A stretch of 6,476 nt of DNA. Source: Bacillota bacterium (GTDB lineage: Bacteria > Bacillota > Clostridia > Christensenellales > Borkfalkiaceae). Below are positions 1 through 5,713 of this stretch, piece after piece. A model generated the notes under the pieces. The model saw nothing but the letters and a program-made list of their open reading frames with translations, was not told the DNA's origin and searched no databases. How positions within the stretch are numbered: the first letter of the stretch is position 1; every line of letters starts with the position of its first letter. The DNA lies in the NCBI GenBank assembly GCA_021768985.1, contig JAETTR010000072.1, positions 1-6,476 on the forward strand, written 5' to 3'. A program made the translations under genes and the position numbers.

Positions 1-62
1 TGACGGATAAGCAGGCAAAGAAAGCCAACGTCGGCGGCGAAGTGCTCTGCTACGTCTATTAA
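1..62 (+). CDS. rpsH: 30S ribosomal protein S8, C-terminal fragment
   Basis: Only the last 19 codons and the TAA stop (60-62) are in the window; the 5' part lies upstream. The readable residues end in GGEVLCYVY, which matches the highly conserved S8 C-terminus (GGEVLC followed by an aromatic end). S8 is a primary 16S rRNA binder in the 30S platform, and in E. coli it also represses the spc operon; whether it does so here cannot be seen. The stop codon is overlapped by the strong ribosome binding site of the next gene (AAGGAGGGG, 61-69). The position directly before rplF is the standard spc order, so the call is secure despite the short fragment. Confidence 0.95.
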   Translation, partial: TDKQAKKANVGGEVLCYVY

Positions 63-74
63 GGAGGGGAAGAT

Positions 75-623
75 ATGTCGAGAATCGGTAAACAGAGTAT
101 CGCGCTTCCCGCGGGCGTTTCCGTGGCGTTCGAGAACGCAGTCGTTACCGTAAAGGGTAGCAAAGGCGAGCTCAAGCGCAAAATCGCGGGCGCCATCAAC
201 GTCACTTGCGAGGACGGTCACGTGCACGTGATCGCACTCGACGACGAAAAACAAACCAACGCATACCACGGCTTGTACCGCGCGCTGATCGCGGACATGG
301 TGAAGGGCGTATCCGAAGGCTTTTCCAAGTCGCTCGAAGTAAAGGGCGTCGGCTGGAAGGCGGCTATGCAGGGCGCCAAGCTCGTACTCAACGTCGGCTT
401 TTCCCACCCCGTGGAATTCATGCAGCCCCAAGGCATCAAGCTCGAATGCCCCAGCCAGACGGAGATCGTCGTGTCGGGCATCAACAAAGAGCTGGTCGGA
501 CAGGTTGCGGCAGACCTCCGTGCGATCCGCGTTCCCGAACCTTATCACGGATACGGTATCCGTTACAAGGGCGAACACATCGAGCATAAGGAAGGCAAGA
601 CTTCGGGCAAGGGCAAGAAGTAA
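75..623 (+). CDS. rplF: 50S ribosomal protein L6
   Basis: A complete 182-aa L6, close to the usual 175-180 aa. L6 binds 23S rRNA near the sarcin-ricin loop at the base of the L7/L12 stalk, where translation factors dock. The sequence starts MSRIGKQSIALP, as L6 proteins do, and has the two tandem repeats of the family (about residues 1-80 and 83-160). The hallmark C-terminal segment is clear: PEPYHGYGIRYKGE at 154-167, followed by a lysine-rich tail ending GKGKK. The start at ATG 75 is fixed by the AAGGAGGGG site at 61-69. Spacing to rpsH is 12 bp and to rplR 11 bp, so co-transcription is expected. Nothing is missing or unusual. Confidence 0.98.
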   Translation: MSRIGKQSIALPAGVSVAFENAVVTVKGSKGELKRKIAGAINVTCEDGHVHVIALDDEKQTNAYHGLYRALIADMVKGVSEGFSKSLEVKGVGWKAAMQGAKLVLNVGFSHPVEFMQPQGIKLECPSQTEIVVSGINKELVGQVAADLRAIRVPEPYHGYGIRYKGEHIEHKEGKTSGKGKK

Positions 624-634
624 AGGAGCGTAAC

Positions 635-1003
635 ATGATAACGAAACAAGATAAAAATTCGGTCAGACAGCGTCGCCATGCCCGCGTCAGAAAGCAAATT
701 TCGGGCACGGCGGAAACGCCCCGTCTTAACGTTTACAGAAGCCTGAATCACATCTACGTGCAAATTATCGACGACGTGAAGGGCGTGACGATTGCATCTG
801 CATCGACTATGGAAAAAGCGGTGAAAGAACAGGTTGCGGGCAAGACCAAAACGGAGGCCGCCAAGGCGGTCGGCGTGATGGCGGGAGAGCGCGCGAAAGC
901 GAAGGGAATCGAGGCGGTCGTGTTCGATCGCGGCGGGTATCTCTACACGGGCCGCGTGAAAGCGGTTGCGGACGGCGCTCGCGAAGCCGGACTGAAATTC
1001 TGA
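635..1003 (+). CDS. rplR: 50S ribosomal protein L18
   Basis: A complete 122-aa L18, the usual bacterial length. L18 binds 5S rRNA together with L5 and L25 and helps dock it into the central protuberance of the 50S subunit. The N-terminus is the expected basic, flexible RNA-binding arm (RQRRHARVRKQISG at 11-24), followed by the core motif PRLNVYRSLNHIYVQIIDD (29-47) and the C-terminal FDRGGYLYTGRVKAVADGAR segment (97-116), which is diagnostic for bacterial L18. AAAGGAG (622-628) lies 6 nt before ATG 635 and overlaps the rplF stop. The stop TGA (1001-1003) is 13 bp from rpsE. Ordinary in all respects. Confidence 0.98.
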   Translation: MITKQDKNSVRQRRHARVRKQISGTAETPRLNVYRSLNHIYVQIIDDVKGVTIASASTMEKAVKEQVAGKTKTEAAKAVGVMAGERAKAKGIEAVVFDRGGYLYTGRVKAVADGAREAGLKF

Positions 1004-1016
1004 TAGGAGAGAGAAG

Positions 1017-1535
1017 ATGGCAAGAGAAAACAGACCCCAGAGAAGACAGGAAGAAAACGACGGGCTCATTAAAAAACTCATCGGCATCAACCGTGTAAGC
1101 AAGACGGTAAAGGGCGGCAAGAATATGCGTTTCGCGGCGCTCGTCGTCGTCGGCGACGGCAACGGCAAAGTCGGTTACGGTCAGGGAAAATCGAAAGAAG
1201 TTCCCGAGGCGATCGAAAAAGCGACGCAGGCAGCCAAAAAGAATATGATTAACGTTCCCATCGTGGATACGACGATTCCCCACGAAGTGCTCGGGAAATT
1301 CGGCAAAGGCGCGGTGCTTATGCTTCCCGCCGAAGCCGGTACCGGCGTGATCGCGGGCGGACCCGTCCGTGCCGTTATGGAAGCCGCGGGAATCAAGAAT
1401 ATCAGAACCAAGTCGCACGGTACGCAGAATGCGGGCAACTGCATTAAGGCTACGATCGCGGGGCTTTCCGACCTGAAAACGGTGGAAGAAGTCGCCGCTC
1501 TCCGCGGAAAATCCGTCGAGGAAATCGTAGGTTGA
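1017..1535 (+). CDS. rpsE: 30S ribosomal protein S5
   Basis: A complete 172-aa S5 (family range about 160-175 aa). S5 sits at the mRNA entry side of the 30S subunit, contributes to decoding accuracy and mRNA unwinding, and its N-terminal loop is the classical site of spectinomycin-resistance changes. The double-stranded-RNA-binding-like N domain is at about 15-78: INRVSKTVKGGKNM (24-37), then ALVVVGDGNGKVGYGQGK (41-58) and EVPEAIEKA. The C-terminal domain shows GTGVIAGGPVRAVMEAAGI (108-126), a strong family signature. The spectinomycin-loop region (VKGGKNM) looks complete, so resistance cannot be inferred. The ribosome binding site AGGAGA (1005-1010) directly follows the rplR stop. The rpmD ribosome binding site overlaps this gene's stop. 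Confidence 0.98.
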   Translation: MARENRPQRRQEENDGLIKKLIGINRVSKTVKGGKNMRFAALVVVGDGNGKVGYGQGKSKEVPEAIEKATQAAKKNMINVPIVDTTIPHEVLGKFGKGAVLMLPAEAGTGVIAGGPVRAVMEAAGIKNIRTKSHGTQNAGNCIKATIAGLSDLKTVEEVAALRGKSVEEIVG

Positions 1536-1545
1536 GGAGGACGAT

Positions 1546-1719
1546 ATGGTTAAAGTAACGCTTGTAAAGAGCACGATCGGCGAAATCGAATCCGTGAAGG
1601 CGACGGTTGCGGCGCTCGGGCTGAAAAAAATCCGTTCGGTCAAGACGTTTGAGGATACCCCCTGCTTGCAGGGTCAACTCAGAAAGGTTGCGCACCTCGT
1701 CAAGATCGAGAACGTATAA
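1546..1719 (+). CDS. rpmD: 50S ribosomal protein L30
   Basis: A small 57-aa gene read directly from the DNA: ATG 1546, TAA 1717-1719. The product begins MVKVTLVKSTIG and continues with a helix and an LGLKKIRSVKTFEDTP segment, then ends VAHLVKIENV. This is the L30 pattern (VTLVKS...; LGLxKxxxxV; GMIxxVxHLV) and the length is typical for bacterial L30 (57-60 aa). One departure is QGQLRKVAHL where many L30 proteins have RGMIxKVxHL. L30 is a small 23S rRNA-binding protein on the 50S solvent side and is missing from some bacteria, so its presence is mildly informative. The GAGGAGG ribosome binding site (1534-1540) overlaps the rpsE stop. The position between rpsE and rplO is the standard order. 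Confidence 0.96.
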   Translation: MVKVTLVKSTIGEIESVKATVAALGLKKIRSVKTFEDTPCLQGQLRKVAHLVKIENV

Positions 1720-1730
1720 GGAGAACGGAA

Positions 1731-2180
1731 ATGAGAGTAGATACGCTTTCTCCCGCAGAGGGAGCAAGAACTTCCGCGAAGCGCCTTGGCAGAGGAATCG
1801 GTTCCGGACTCGGCAAAACGTCGGGCAAGGGACACAAGGGTCAGTGGGCGCGTTCGGGCGGCGGCGTTCGTCCCGGTTTCGAGGGCGGACAGATGCCCAT
1901 CGCGCGCCGCATTCCCAAGCGCGGATTCCACAATAAATTCGGCAAGGATTACGTGATCGTGAACCTTTCCGACCTTGCGGAGCTTCCCGCCGGTACCGTA
2001 GTAGACTACGGCTTCGTATTCGAGAACGGTCTTGCGAAGGAAGTCAAGAACAACGTCGGGCTGAAAGTGCTCGGCAACGGCGAGCTGAAAGTGGCGCTCA
2101 CCGTAAAAGCCGCGAAATTCTCCGCTTCCGCAAAGGAAGCCATCGAGAAGGCGGGCGGTACGGCGGAAGTCGTTGAATAA
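1731..2180 (+). CDS. rplO: 50S ribosomal protein L15
   Basis: A complete 149-aa L15, the usual length (about 144-150 aa). L15 is a late-assembly protein with a long basic N-terminal extension that threads into 23S rRNA. That extension is clear: KRLGRGIGSGLGKTSGKGHK (17-36), then RSGGGVRPGFEGGQMP (41-56) and RIPKRGF (60-66), all family signatures. The C-terminal half is the globular domain, with the LKVLGNGELKVALTVKAAKFSASA pattern at about 111-134 typical of L15. AAGGAGA (1718-1724) overlaps the rpmD stop and is 6 nt from ATG 1731. The gap to secY is 37 bp, longer than the earlier gaps, but no terminator is seen there, so read-through into secY is expected. Confidence 0.98.
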   Translation: MRVDTLSPAEGARTSAKRLGRGIGSGLGKTSGKGHKGQWARSGGGVRPGFEGGQMPIARRIPKRGFHNKFGKDYVIVNLSDLAELPAGTVVDYGFVFENGLAKEVKNNVGLKVLGNGELKVALTVKAAKFSASAKEAIEKAGGTAEVVE

Positions 2181-2217
2181 CTACTGCGGCGTTCTTCGCT
2201 GCTGAAAGGAGTCATCT

Positions 2218-3519
2218 ATGATAGAAACGTTGAAAAACGCCTTTCGCAACAAGGATATCAGAAAGAAGATTTTCATGACGATTCTCTTGCTTCTCCTGTT
2301 CCGCGTGGGATGCTATATCCCCGTTCCGGGACTTTCGAGAACGGAGTTCGCGTCGGCTGTTACGACCAACGACTTTCTGAATCTTATGAGCGGTATTACG
2401 GGCAGCGCGCTTGCAAACGGCACCCTGTTCGCGCTCGGCATAGGGCCTTATATTAACGCGTCGATTATCATTCAGCTTCTCACCGTCGGAATCCCCGCGC
2501 TCGAACGGCTTTCCAAGCAGGGTGAAGAGGGCAGAAAGAAAATTACAAACATTACGCGCATCGTGACGATTATCCTTGCGATCATTCAGTCCGTCGGCAT
2601 CATCGTGCTGTTCGGCAATACGCAGGGCGCGATTAAGACCGACCTGTTCGGCGGAGACAACTTCACCTGGCTGGCGGGAATTTATATGACGATCATCTAC
2701 ACGGCGGGCTCCTGCCTCGTCATGTGGATCGGCGAGCGCATTACCGACTACGGCGTGGGCAACGGCATTTCGCTGATCATCTTCATCGGCATTCTTTCCA
2801 CGGCGGGCACCACGATTCTCAACAAGCTCCTTTCGATTACGGGCAGCAACGTGGGCGAGATTCTTCTCGAGCTTGCGATCTTCGTGATCGTAACGGTCGT
2901 GTTGTTCTTCCTGATCGTATTCGTCGATCTCGCGGAACGCAAGATTCCCGTGCAGTACGCCAAGCAGGTGCGCGGAACGAAGATGTACGGCGGTCAGTCC
3001 TCCGTAATTCCCATGAAGATTACGGGAAGCGGCGTTATGCCTTTGATTTTCGCTTTCGCGATCATCTCCTTCCCGTCCATGATCATGAGTCTCGTGCCCG
3101 CATGGAGCGGAGCTCTGGAATGGTGGCAGACGCACTTCTCGAACGGTACCCCTTGGTACGTGATCGTGTTATGCGTGCTCATCTTCATTTTCTCCTTCTT
3201 CTATGCGCAGATTCAGTTCAATCCGGAAGACGTGAGCAAGAGCATTCAGCAGAACGGCGGGTTCATTCAGGGCATTCGTCCCGGCAAACCCACGGCGGCG
3301 TATTTAAAGAAGATCAACAACCGCATTACGTTATTCGGCGCGATTTTCTTAACGCTCGTTGCGTTCGTTCCCTCGATTGCGTTCAGTTGGGCGAGCTACG
3401 ATCTCGTAAACGTGTTCTCAACGACGGGTATCCTCATTGTCGTTTCCGTTGCGTTGGAATTCGATAAGCAGTTACAGTCGCAGATCATGATGAAGAACTA
3501 CAAAGGGTTCTTGAAATAA
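2218..3519 (+). CDS. secY: Sec translocase pore subunit SecY
   Basis: A complete 433-aa integral membrane protein, within the usual range (about 420-440 aa) for Gram-positive SecY. SecY forms the protein-conducting channel of the inner membrane with SecE and SecG, and SecA feeds it. The first cytosolic residues and TM1 (about 17-36, ending YIPVPG) are typical. The plug/TM2 region has SGITGSALANGTLFALGIGPYINAS-like residues (58-82), followed by the conserved cytosolic loop PALERLSKQGEEGRKKI (93-109). The SecA/ribosome-binding loop contains RKIPVQYAKQVRG (241-253), YGGQSSVIPMK and SGVMP (271-275). FNPEDVS (334-340), GIRPGKPT (352-359) and YLKKINNRIT (362-371) mark TM8 to TM9. About ten hydrophobic spans are visible. 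AAAGGAG near 2205-2211 fixes ATG 2218. Confidence 0.98.
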   Translation: MIETLKNAFRNKDIRKKIFMTILLLLLFRVGCYIPVPGLSRTEFASAVTTNDFLNLMSGITGSALANGTLFALGIGPYINASIIIQLLTVGIPALERLSKQGEEGRKKITNITRIVTIILAIIQSVGIIVLFGNTQGAIKTDLFGGDNFTWLAGIYMTIIYTAGSCLVMWIGERITDYGVGNGISLIIFIGILSTAGTTILNKLLSITGSNVGEILLELAIFVIVTVVLFFLIVFVDLAERKIPVQYAKQVRGTKMYGGQSSVIPMKITGSGVMPLIFAFAIISFPSMIMSLVPAWSGALEWWQTHFSNGTPWYVIVLCVLIFIFSFFYAQIQFNPEDVSKSIQQNGGFIQGIRPGKPTAAYLKKINNRITLFGAIFLTLVAFVPSIAFSWASYDLVNVFSTTGILIVVSVALEFDKQLQSQIMMKNYKGFLK

Positions 3520-3525
3520 TCTCAT

Positions 3526-3616
3526 CTTGCAATACGTTGTCGCGTTGCGCGTTGCCTTGGTCGTGTACGTCTGTGTACACTCCCCGCGTCAATGCTCACG
3601 CTCCACGTCTTGCAAG
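3526..3616. repeat. Large imperfect palindrome between secY and adk
   Basis: The gap between secY and adk (3520-3687) has no credible gene but holds a nested inverted repeat. Working inward the paired blocks are CTTGCAA (3526-3532) with TTGCAAG (3610-3616), ACGT (3534-3537) with ACGT (3605-3608), GCGT (3542-3545) with ACGC (3598-3601), GCGTTG (3549-3554) with CAATGC (3590-3595, one G-T pair), and at the tip GTGTAC (3563-3568) with GTACAC (3575-3580) around a 6-nt loop. That is 27 paired positions in 91 nt, separated by small internal loops. No T-run follows, so it does not look like an intrinsic terminator. It resembles a REP-like intergenic palindrome; copy number elsewhere cannot be seen from here. 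Pairing was traced by eye, not by energy calculation. Confidence 0.6.
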
Positions 3617-3639
3617 CGATCTTATTCAAGAACTTCGCT

Positions 3640-3658
3640 TTGTACGAAACTCGTACGA
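3640..3658 (+). other. Short hairpin 29 nt upstream of adk start
   Basis: TTGTACG (3640-3646) can pair with CGTACGA (3652-3658) around the loop AAACT: seven pairs, one of them G-U. The hairpin ends 12 nt before the adk ribosome binding site (AGAAGGGGAA, 3671-3680) and has no following T-run. It may shape the adk mRNA 5' region or be chance. No convincing -35/-10 pair was found in this gap, so adk is most simply transcribed by read-through from secY. Confidence 0.35.
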
Positions 3659-3687
3659 TTTACAAAATCAAGAAGGGGAAACATAAT

Positions 3688-4323
3688 ATGAACCTTATCT
3701 TACTCGGTGCGCCCGGCGCAGGCAAGGGCACGCAGGCAACGAAAATTTCCGACCGCTACGGTCTCGTTCACATTTCAACGGGAGATATTTTCCGCGCGAA
3801 TATCAAGAACGGCACCAAGATCGGTCTCCTCGCCAAATCGTTTATCGATAAGGGCGAGTTGGTTCCCGACGAGGTCACTTGCGAAATCGTCAAAGACCGC
3901 CTTACCTGGGAGGATTGCAAAAACGGATATCTGCTCGACGGATTCCCCCGCAATCTCTTTCAGGCGGAAGAGCTTGAAAAGTTCGCAAAGATCGACGGCG
4001 TGGTCAATATCAATATCGATTTCAAACTGTTGATGGATCGCCTTTGCGGCAGAAGAGTTTGCAAGGAATGCGGGGAAAGCTTCCACGTTTCCACGCTGAA
4101 CGGGGCGACGACCTGTTCCCGTTGCGGCGGCGAGCTCTATCAGCGCAAGGACGACAATCCCGAAACGGTCGGCAGCCGTCTGAACGTTTACAACGAACAG
4201 ACCGCGCCGCTGATCGATTATTACACGAAAAAGGGTATCATTCTCAACTTTACGGGTTCCGAAGCGCCTGCCGAAGTCCTGTTCGAAGAGATCAAAGCGG
4301 GACTCGATCAGATGACGAAATGA
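3688..4323 (+). CDS. adk: Adenylate kinase, zinc-lid type
   Basis: A 211-aa adenylate kinase (usual 212-217 aa), a soluble cytosolic enzyme that interconverts ATP + AMP and 2 ADP. The P-loop GAPGAGKGT is at 7-15, the AMP-binding STGD at 30-33, an Arg at 37, and DGFPR at 84-88. The lid holds four cysteines as C-x2-C (125, 128) and C-x2-C (143, 146), the structural zinc site usual in Gram-positive Adk. DDNPETVGSRLNVYNEQTAPLIDYY-like residues (155-179) carry the conserved catalytic Arg 164. ATG 3688 is chosen because MNLILLGAPG is the canonical N-terminus and AGAAGGGGAA lies just upstream; an in-frame ATG at 3592 would add 32 unrelated residues. The stop overlaps the map start (ATGA, 4320-4323). 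The position after secY is standard for Bacillota. Confidence 0.98.
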   Translation: MNLILLGAPGAGKGTQATKISDRYGLVHISTGDIFRANIKNGTKIGLLAKSFIDKGELVPDEVTCEIVKDRLTWEDCKNGYLLDGFPRNLFQAEELEKFAKIDGVVNINIDFKLLMDRLCGRRVCKECGESFHVSTLNGATTCSRCGGELYQRKDDNPETVGSRLNVYNEQTAPLIDYYTKKGIILNFTGSEAPAEVLFEEIKAGLDQMTK

Positions 4324-5063
4324 TTCACGTAAAAACGGAAGCCGAAATCGAACTGATGCGCGAACCGAACCGTATCGTGCGCGATTGTCTGCAATTCGTC
4401 GGCGAGCGGATTCGCGCGGGTATGACGACGAAGGAAGTGGATACCCTCGTGTTCGATTTTATCAAAGCGAGCGGCGCCGAACCGAGCTGCCTCGGGTACT
4501 GCGGTTATCCCGCGTCTGCGTGCGTTTCGGTCAACGAAGTGGTAGTGCACGGCATTCCCGACGATCGGGTGATCGAGGACGGCGATCTCGTAAGCGTGGA
4601 CATCGTCGCATACAAAAACGGATTTCACGGCGACAGCGCGCGCACCTTTAAAATCGGAAAGGTTTCCGAGGAGAACGAAAAGCTCGTTCGGATCACCGAA
4701 GAGTGCTTCTTTAAGGGAATCGAGGATTTGAAGGCGGGCACCCCGCTCTACGATATCGGGTACAAGGTACAGCAACACGCCGAGCAAAACGGGTTTTCCG
4801 TCATCCGCGCCTATACGGGGCACGGAATCGGAAGGGAGATGCACGAGGATCCCTCGGTGCCGAACTTCGGCAGAAAGGGTACGGGCGTGCGCCTTCCCGC
4901 AAACTGCGTCATCTGCGTCGAGCCCATGATTGCGGCGGGCGGATTTCGCGTGAACGTTCTCAAAGACGGCTGGACTGCCGTCACGCGGGATATGCGCCCC
5001 GCGGCGCATTACGAAAACACCGTCGTCGTTCGCGAGAACGGCGTGGAAATACTCACCCTGTAA
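4320..5063 (+). CDS. map: Type I methionine aminopeptidase
   Basis: A 247-aa type I MetAP (E. coli-like, no zinc-finger or linker extension), which removes the initiator Met from nascent proteins in the cytosol. All five metal ligands are visible: Asp94 (VSVDIVA), Asp105 (FHGDSA), His168 (GHGIGREMHEDP), Glu201 (CVEPMI) and Glu232 (HYENT). The substrate-site histidines are His77 (VVHGIP) and His175. The start is ATG 4320, which overlaps the adk stop by ATGA. No ribosome binding site of normal strength precedes it, so translation is probably coupled to adk. The N-terminus MIHVKTEAEIELMRE is typical of the family; a longer in-frame reading from 4044 lies inside adk and is out of frame with it. 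infA follows after 17 bp. Confidence 0.97.
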   Translation: MIHVKTEAEIELMREPNRIVRDCLQFVGERIRAGMTTKEVDTLVFDFIKASGAEPSCLGYCGYPASACVSVNEVVVHGIPDDRVIEDGDLVSVDIVAYKNGFHGDSARTFKIGKVSEENEKLVRITEECFFKGIEDLKAGTPLYDIGYKVQQHAEQNGFSVIRAYTGHGIGREMHEDPSVPNFGRKGTGVRLPANCVICVEPMIAAGGFRVNVLKDGWTAVTRDMRPAAHYENTVVVRENGVEILTL

Positions 5064-5080
5064 GGGTTGGCGGAGGAGAT

Positions 5081-5302
5081 ATGTCCAAAGACGACGTAAT
5101 CGAAGCGGAAGGCAAAGTGGTAGAAGCCCTTCCGAATGCAACGTTTAAGGTAAGGCTTTCCAACGGTCACGTGATTACCGCGTATATTTCGGGAAAGTTG
5201 AGAATGAATTATATCCGTATTATCGAGGGGGACAACGTAAAACTTGAAATGAGCCCCTACGATCTGACGAAGGGCAGAATTACCTGGCGCAGCAAGTCGT
5301 AA
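5081..5302 (+). CDS. infA: Translation initiation factor IF-1
   Basis: A 73-aa protein, one residue longer than the usual 72. IF-1 is a single OB-fold that occupies the A site of the 30S subunit and helps IF-2 and IF-3 select the initiator tRNA. The sequence is near-canonical: MSKDDVIEAEGKVVEALPNA (1-20), SNGHVITAYISGKLRMNYIR (27-46) and SPYDLTKGRITWR (58-70), all strong family motifs. A GGAGGAG-like ribosome binding site (5072-5078) lies just before ATG 5081. It follows map by 17 bp, with no gene between; many clostridia carry a small KOW-domain (L14e-like) gene at this point and it is absent here. Downstream is a 132-bp gap to rpmJ rather than the usual short spacer. Confidence 0.98.
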   Translation: MSKDDVIEAEGKVVEALPNATFKVRLSNGHVITAYISGKLRMNYIRIIEGDNVKLEMSPYDLTKGRITWRSKS

Positions 5303-5326
5303 GTTACGGAATAGAAAAGATAAAAT

Positions 5327-5354
5327 ATCGGACGGGGCGTCACGCTCCTCCGAT
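5327..5354 (+). other. Hairpin in infA-rpmJ spacer
   Basis: ATCGGA (5327-5332) pairs with TCCGAT (5349-5354) and, inside it, GGGGCG (5334-5339) pairs with CGCTCC (5343-5348, one G-U), leaving C5333 bulged and a TCA loop. The total is 12 pairs and the stem is GC-rich. The sequence that follows is CTCGTTG, not a T-run, so it is not a standard intrinsic terminator. It could be a partial attenuator, an RNA processing or stability element, or a protein site in the mRNA. The structure is seen; the role is unknown. Confidence 0.5.
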
Positions 5355-5379
5355 CTCGTTGAAAGAACAAGGTTACAAG

Positions 5380-5419
5380 CTCACGGAATTTCTTTTCCGT
5401 GAAAAGAAATTCGTGAATA
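5380..5419. repeat. Inverted-repeat element, copy 1 (short loop)
   Basis: A left arm CTCACGGAATTTCTTT (5380-5395) and a right arm AAAGAAATTCGTGAATA (5403-5419) form a 15-pair stem (5381-5396 with 5402-5416) with one bulged G (5386) and the 5-nt loop CCGTG. Both arms recur exactly in copy 2 at 5834-5898, including the bulged G. The element ends 2 nt before the rpmJ ribosome binding site AAGGAG (5422-5427), so in RNA it would sit directly against the rpmJ initiation region. No T-run follows it. It looks like a small interspersed palindromic repeat (REP or MITE-like), with a possible effect on rpmJ translation. Confidence 0.75.
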
Positions 5420-5434
5420 TTAAGGAGATTTAAG

Positions 5435-5551
5435 ATGAAAGTTCGTCCTTCTGTAAAACCTATGTGCGATAAGTGCAAGGTGATTAAAAGAAACGGAAAA
5501 GTGATGGTAATTTGTTCCAAAGATAAGAGCCATAAGCAAAGACAGGGCTGA
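5435..5551 (+). CDS. rpmJ: 50S ribosomal protein L36, zinc-binding form
   Basis: A 38-aa gene read directly from the DNA: ATG 5435, TGA 5549-5551. The product starts MKVRPSVKPMCDKCKVIKR and ends VICSKDKSHKQRQG, the full L36 pattern. The zinc ligands are Cys11, Cys14, Cys27 and His33, so this is the C+ (zinc-binding) form rather than the zinc-independent paralogue some bacteria make in zinc shortage. L36 is a small 23S rRNA-binding protein of the 50S subunit. AAGGAG (5422-5427) lies 7 nt before the ATG. The order infA-rpmJ-rpsM is standard, but here rpmJ is isolated by long spacers on both sides and is flanked by the two copies of the same inverted-repeat element. Confidence 0.97.
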   Translation: MKVRPSVKPMCDKCKVIKRNGKVMVICSKDKSHKQRQG

Positions 5552-5558
5552 AAAATCG

Positions 5559-5587
5559 TTGACAGACTGTAAAAAACATGGTATAAT
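5559..5587 (+). promoter_or_regulatory. Consensus sigma-A promoter for rpsM operon
   Basis: TTGACA (5559-5564) and TATAAT (5582-5587) are both exact consensus hexamers separated by an ideal 17-bp spacer. TG at 5579-5580 also gives an extended -10. The -35 begins 8 nt after the rpmJ stop. Transcription should start near 5593-5596 and run toward rpsM, whose ATG is about 410 nt downstream. The match is too complete to be chance in this setting. It suggests that rpsM-rpsK and the genes after them have their own strong transcript, or that a separate small RNA is made here. Confidence 0.88.
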
Positions 5588-5639
5588 GTATTTTGCGGTT
5601 TTGCGAAATAATCGTTTAAAACAAGCAGAAAAGGCTGAA

Positions 5640-5663
5640 TTTCCGCATGATTTCATGCGGAAA
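5640..5663 (+). other. Perfect 11-pair hairpin in rpsM leader
   Basis: TTTCCGCATGA (5640-5650) and TCATGCGGAAA (5653-5663) are exact reverse complements around two bases (in RNA, a 10-pair stem with a 4-nt loop). It starts about 45 nt after the predicted transcription start. The bases after it (AATCGGCTTAC) lack a T-run, so it is not a normal terminator. The flanks TAAAAC (5617-5622) and GTTTTA (5681-5686) can pair to enclose it. As DNA it is a near-perfect palindrome and could equally be a protein-binding site. Confidence 0.6.
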
Positions 5664-5713
5664 ATCGGCTTACTTTGCACGTTTTAGGGCGTTTCAATTC
5701 AATTTTTTTGTTC

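Noticed and set aside
807..1643. Open frame of 278 codons on the - strand across rplR, rpsE and rpmD
   Set aside because: It is antisense to three intact ribosomal genes, with no family motif.
2212..3135. Open frame of 307 codons on the - strand across secY
   Set aside because: It is antisense to an unmistakable secY. The His/Arg/Asp/Asn-rich, low-hydrophobicity product is typical of a mirror frame in GC-richer DNA.
3592..3687. N-terminal extension of adk from an upstream in-frame ATG
   Set aside because: It would run out of the palindrome, has no ribosome site, and adds 32 residues before a canonical Adk start.
4044..4319. Longer reading of map beginning inside adk
   Set aside because: It overlaps the adk lid region in another frame, and MetAP homology begins only at the ATG at 4320.
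5700..5712. T-run as an intrinsic terminator in the rpsM leader
   Set aside because: No GC-rich stem lies directly before it. The nearest stem ends about 15 nt upstream and is AT-rich, so it was kept only as a feature of the leader.
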